Source: Branchiostoma floridae (lineage: Eukaryota; Chordata; Leptocardii; Amphioxiformes; Branchiostomatidae). Taken from it: DNA of 64,000 nt. Positions 27,701-33,700 of the stretch are shown in pieces. The DNA lies in assembly GCF_000003815.2 (NCBI RefSeq), contig NC_049986.1, positions 7,227,165-7,291,164 on the forward strand, given 5' to 3'. The notes under the pieces are model-generated. The model was not told where the DNA came from. It searched no databases and saw only the letters and a list, made by a program, of their open reading frames with translations. Each line of letters begins with the position of its first letter. Position 1 is the first letter of the stretch. Position numbers and translations under genes: made by a program.

Positions 27701-30700
27701 NNNNNNNNNNNNNNNNNNNNNNNNNNNNNNNNNNNNNNNNNNNNNNNNNNNNNNNNNNNNNNNNNNNNNNNNNNNNNNNNNNNNNNNNNNNNNNNNNNNN
27801 NNNNNNNNNNNNNNNNNNNNNNNNNNNNNNNNNNNNNNACTGGGCTGAGAGGGGGCAGAGGTCATCCATTGTAGGACGCTGCTCTGTTTTGCATTTCAAG
27901 GGTTGAGACAGACAGTGGTGTCCATTTTGTCTGAGTGGAAATTTCCACTTGGGCTTGCTCCTTGGCAAATTTAGCAATTTAGTTTGAGAACCAGTAGCGC
28001 CCGGAGAGGCTGCCTAGTTTATTGGTTCGTACTTGGTTGTTCTTTAAGCGTGTGAGTTTGGTTACACGCCTTCAGTTACGTTACGTTTTCAACCCTTGCT
28101 GCCCGTGGAGTCCGTGGAGGCTGTCTGATTTACAGGTAGCGTTTTTCAGGGTCTCTGGCAGCTCTGTCTGCTCATATTTTGGTTCCTTTTTAGTTTTATT
28201 TGGTTCTAGTTAAAGCTGCATTATGAAGCGTCCTCTTTCAATAAAAGTTGCCGTGTACCGTGATCGGTTAACGTATGAACAAGTGTTTACTTTGCTGAGC
28301 GAGGTTTCGGCTCCCATGAGCAGCATTCAGGCTGTTCAGTCTCTGGGACCAAACTCATTCGACGTGTCATTTTCCTCGGTACACGAGCGTACATTGTATG
28401 CGGGGAAACTGTCTGGTTTAGACGCCGTGGATGTGTCATCTTACGCGGCGGCGGAGATAATTGTCACGGCCACAAGAATTCCGTATGAGCTCGATGACAA
28501 CTATGTCAGGAACTGGTTAAATCAATACTGTGCCGTCATCACGTCCCGTATGGTAACATACCGGGACAGACCAACCATCAAAAATGGGAACCGGCAATAC
28601 AAAGTAGTTTTAAAGCCGGGATGCAATATTCCATCAGCATGGAAAATGTTTGACGGGAGGATGGTTTTCTTCAGGTATGTGGGGCAGCCCCGTACCTGCT
28701 TGAGATGCAACCAGGAAGGCCATGAGTCGGCAAATTGTGCAGTAACATTTTGCAACAAATGCCAATCCATTGGGCATTTGGCCATGGATTGTACCAACGA
28801 TGTTGTGTGCCTCAGTTGCAGGGCAGAGGGACATACGGCCCGCCGTTGTCCCCTGTCCTTCGCAAACAGAATTAAGATGGGAGCCAGTTGGGCTAAGAGC
28901 CAAGAGCTCCCGGCAGGTGTGAGTCAGGTCCGTGAACACCATGATGGAGGGGTTCCTCAGGCTGTAAATAAGCCTGATCGGTCGGAACTGGCCCATGTTT
29001 CTGACGCAGAGTCTGATGTATCTGATCCTGTTTCGCCTCCAGGTCACCCTGGCAGTGTGGACCCGGGTACTTCTTCGGCTGTGAAGTCGGATGTTTCTTC
29101 TCCGGTCGCGGAGTCGGAGGTTTCTCCTCCGGTCGCGGTGGTTGAGCCGTCTGAGGACGTGCTGTCGGAGGCCGCTCCTTCTCTGACCAAGTTTTCTCCG
29201 GTCGCGGTGGTTGAGCCGTCTGGGGACTTGCTGTCGGAGGCCGCTCCTTCTCTGGCCAAGCCTGGCCTTTCTTCCTCTTCTAGCGAGCAGGTGCCCTCAA
29301 CATCTGCTGCTCCGGTACCGGCCCCTCGCGCCCGGTCCCAGAGAAGGAGGCGTAAGGCGGCCAGTCCTATCCGACCTGTTACTCGTCGGTACATGTGTCA
29401 GGGTTGTGAGTTGGATTACACAATCACTCTGGAGGTGGTGTCTTGTCATCAGTGCAAGGCAGACATAACTCCAGAATCTGCTCTCCTTGCTTTCTGTGAG
29501 GGCCCAGTTTGTCAAAGCGATAATCGCCTCTTTCTTTGTCAGAGCTGCCATGATGGCAACTCTGATATTGCTGACAAAGATTCCAGGAAAAGGGGTAGGG
29601 GTGATTCCAGTGAGGGATCTGCCTCTGCAAAGACTTTGTCGAAAGGAAAAAAGATTCGTAAGGAGCCGGATTCCGACTCCAGTCTTGTTATCGAGGAGTT
29701 TCCCTCGGAGAGTCTTCGTTCTGTGGACGGTAACGAGTCTGACTCTACTGTTGGCTCCAGAAGCCTCATCATTGATGAGGATACTTCGGATGCCTCTCAG
29801 GCTCCAAGTCCCGATTTGGTAGCAAAGGCGAGAGCCATTGTCATCTCCTCTGATTTGTACAAGAATAAGGCTGTCTTTGTGTGCAACCAGTTTATTTCTC
29901 ATGGTTGTGACGAACTCTTGCATAGTTTTAGGTCTTTGAAATCTCACCTCGCAAAGGCGCATGGCATCTCCGGGGACATTGTGCCTTGTAAGGTTGGTAA
30001 TTGTTCGAGGTTTTTTAAAACCACCATGTTATGTCTCAAGCACCTCTACAATGTCCACCCCCAATTTGTTAACCGAATTGGTGTGGAAGGAATTGATGAT
30101 CTGTACCACTAATTCCTCACATTCCGATGTTGTTTGACATTCCTTCTCTATGTAGCCTCATGGTTCTTATTGCTACACTCAATGTCTGTGGGCTCCGTAG
30201 TCCGCAGAAGAGGAGGCAGGTTTTCGGCTTTTGCCGTCAACATAAATTTGACGTTGTTTGCCTCCAAGAGTGCCATGTTTCGTCAACATCTGAAGCGGTG
30301 CTCTGGGAGAAGGAATGGGGAGGCCAAGCGTTTTGGGCATTGGGCTCCTCCCAATCTAGAGGTGTGGGTATTTTACTCTCTCCATCTTTCAATTTTGATG
30401 TGGTTAAAAAGTCTTGTGACGACAGTGGGCGTGTTGTCTGTGTCGTCTTGTCCGATGGTGCGCGTAATTTCAAAGTTTGTAACATGTATGCTCCTAACAT
30501 TTCTGCGGAGCGTACTGGATTTTTTAAAAATTTGTATAAGTTTCTGTCGGGGGCTGAGCCCCTTATTTTGTGCGGTGATTTTAACTGCGTTGAAGATGTT
30601 GATATTGATAAGAGGGGCGGGAACCCGGCTCATGGTAGTGGCGGTTCCACCGTTTTAAAAGACATTTGCGCCGATTTTAATGTGCATGACTCTTGGAGAC

Positions 30701-33700
30701 ATGAGAATCCTTCTAAAAAGGTCTTCACTTGGAGACAGCCGACCAAAGGTATTGCCTGTCGGCTGGACCGATTTTATTCGTCTAAATACCTCGTCGTTTC
30801 AAACTACTGTTTTTTACCCGCATATTTTACAGACCATGACTGTGTGTCCTTGTCAATTTTACCGGATGTGAAGAAGAAGCCTGGCTTGTGGAAATGTAAT
30901 GTCTCGATTTTAAAAAGAGACAAAGTTTTAAATGATTTTAAACTCGCTTTTAACAATTGGAAGACTTTGAAACCAGGTTTTCCTTCTTTGCGAGCCTGGT
31001 GGGACGATGTAAAGGCTAGAACTCGCTCTCTCCTGATCAGAATTTCTTGTGAACTGGCTAGGGAGAGACGAGAGTCCATGTTTACCTTGAATAATGAACT
31101 TGTCGATCTCACCAACAAGATGAACGACGGGGCCTCCTCGGCGGACATCTTGCGTAGGTATGAATGTACTAAGTCTTCCTTGTCCGAGTTGTCCGCTGAG
31201 GAGGCTCGCGGTGCTTTTGTTCGGTCCAGAGTCAAGCAATTTGTCGAGGGGGAAAAATGTACCTCGTATTTTGTAAGCCAGGCCTCTTCCCGAAGTAGGC
31301 AGCGACGCATTTCTTCGGTCAGAGATTCTACTGGACGTGTTGTCCAAGATGACGAGGAGATTTTAGACGTTTTTAAGCTATTTTATGAAGACCTTTTTAG
31401 TGCTGAGCCTATTGATAAGTGTGAGGCGAATAACCTTTGTAACAATTTAGAAGGGTCTTTGGATCCTGATGAAGTCTCTTCATTAGAAGGTCCTCTTTCA
31501 TTGGATGAGCTTTGGGCTGCATTGCGCAGTATGGAGAATAATAAGTCCCCTGGCAGTGACGGTCTCCCGAAGGAATTTTATGTCGCTTTCTGGGACGTCA
31601 TTGCCGGGGATCTCCTCTCAGTTTTTGAGGAAGTTTTTTCTTCTGGCGAGCTCTCTCAGAGCCAGAGTTTTGGTGTTATTACTCTCCTTCCAAAAAAAGG
31701 GGACCCTCTGGACCCGAAGAACCGTCGCCCCATCTCTTTGTTAAATTGCGATTATGAGATTCTTGCAAAGGTCCTTAACAATAGGCTTAAGATGGTTGCC
31801 GCCTCGGTCATCAGTCCTGACCAGACATGCGGTATACCAGGCCGGTCGATACAATGTAACCTACTTTTGATGAGAGATATCATTACATATGTTAATATGA
31901 ATAACTTTGACTGTGCGATCATTTCTCTGGATCAGGCCAAGGCCTTTGATAGAGTGAATATTGATTTTCTTCACTTGACTCTTGCGAAGATGGGTTTTGG
32001 CCCGGTTTTTCGCAAATGGGTTGCTATATTGTACCACAACATTACCAGTGCTGTTCTCGTCAATGGGTCGCTATCATCTTCTTTTTCTCTCTCAAGAGGT
32101 GTTCGGCAGGGGTGCCCTATGTCACCCCTGCTGTACGCAATTTCTTTGGAGCCATTTGCCGCTACAGTAAGGGCCGACGCTGCGATTCACGGCCTCAGGT
32201 TGCCTGGTGGCCGTGAAGTTAAGATCTCGCAGTATGCGGACGATAACTCGGCTATTGTTACAACCGATGAGTCGATCCGCCGGCTCTTTGCTGTTATTGA
32301 CATGTATAACAGAGGTTCCGGGTCTCTTTTAAATCTTGACAAATGTATGGGTCTCTGGCTAGGTAGTTGGAGGAAAAGACTCGATTGTCCGAAGAATTTT
32401 AAATGGACATCTGTATCCATACGTTTATTGGGAGGTACTTTTGGAAGTGTTAATATGCCTTTAGTCAACTGGAGGGAGAGGCAAGCTAAGTTTGAAGCGG
32501 TTCTGCGAAGGTGGGACAGCTTCTCTTTATCCTTCGCTGGCAAGGTTGTCGTCGTTAATAACCTTGCTTTATCTACTTTGTGGTATATTGCTCCTGTATT
32601 TTCTCCTCCCGAGTCAGTCGTCAAGGACATTACGAGAGCCGTCTTTAAGTTTTTCTGGAGTTCTCGTGCAGAACTGGTCTCTAGAAAGACAGTTATGCTA
32701 CCTTTGGACAAAGGTGGATGGGATCTCATTGATTTTGGAGTGAAGGCCAATTGTTTTTATTGTCGGCCGTTTACCAATATTCTTGACCGGCCGGATCTTC
32801 CATGGGTCCAGTTGGCAAAATATTGGCTGGTTTTTTTTGCCCGTCGTTTTGAACCATCATCGTGGTCTAACAGTTCCCCCCACTCTCCTGAGGCTCCACC
32901 TCACTATTCTTTGATGCGGAAGCTCACCTTGGAATTTGTTAATGCTTCTGCTTCGAAGACTTGCGACAAGATATGCACCGTGCAGTCTTTGTACAAAGCT
33001 GCCATTTTAGCTCGTTCTCATACCCCTTCCGCTTGTTTTTNNNNNNNNNNNNNNNNNNNNNNNNNNNNNNNNNNNNNNNNNNNNNNNNNNNNNNNNNNNN
33101 NNNNNNNNNNNNNNNNNNNNNNNNNNNNNNNNNNNNNNNNNNNNNNNNNNAACTACTTGACTTGTTCGATTTGGCACAGAACTCCTTCCCCTCTTTGTCC
33201 GAGGAGAAACTGTAGAGATACGGAGACCGTTACCCATGCCATCTGGTCTTGTGGCGAGGTGCTCCTGACCTGGACTTGGGTCGAAGGGTTCATTAGGCGA
33301 TGGGTGGTCTCTAGTTTTCGTGTTTCTCGCGCGGTCGCTCTCTATGGTGTTATGTCGTCTACCCTGAAGAAGTGTAAGAGAGATGTCTGCACCTACATTT
33401 TGGCCGTCGCTCGGTCTAAGATTTGGTGGTCCAGGTGTCAGGCTCTCTTTGACAATAATTTCGTATCTCACATTGAGCTGGTGTCTCTAATCAAGGAGGC
33501 TCTTAGGTTTAAACTCAAGATGGAGTTTGTTCGACTTGGTTCTGAAAGTTTCTTGGCTGAGTGGTGCCAATCTGTTAGATGGGCAAGTGTGCGGACGGGA
33601 GTTTTGGTTCTACGTTTTTAGAGTCCTTGTCGTAGTAGTCTTTGTTTGGTGCTACAGTCTGTCTTTGCTATTGGTGGATTGTCTGTTAGATGTTCAGTGT

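Larger units (their letters stand above)
28223..33621 (+). mobile_element. Nearly full-length two-ORF LINE (L1/Tx1-like), antisense in intron 1
   Basis: ORF1 (28223-30112) and ORF2 (30127-33621) are both open and separated by 14 nt. The layout is a CCHC-type ORF1 followed by an APE endonuclease plus reverse transcriptase ORF2, as in the Tx1/L1 group. A 5' leader of at least several hundred bases is likely (from about 27840) and a 3' UTR runs to perhaps 33900; neither boundary is certain. Long open frames suggest recent activity. It lies opposite to the host gene. Confidence 0.88.

Noticed and set aside
26838-27977. Long open frames on both strands across 26.8-28.0 kb
   Set aside because: They are almost entirely N and exist only because the gap has no stop codons.
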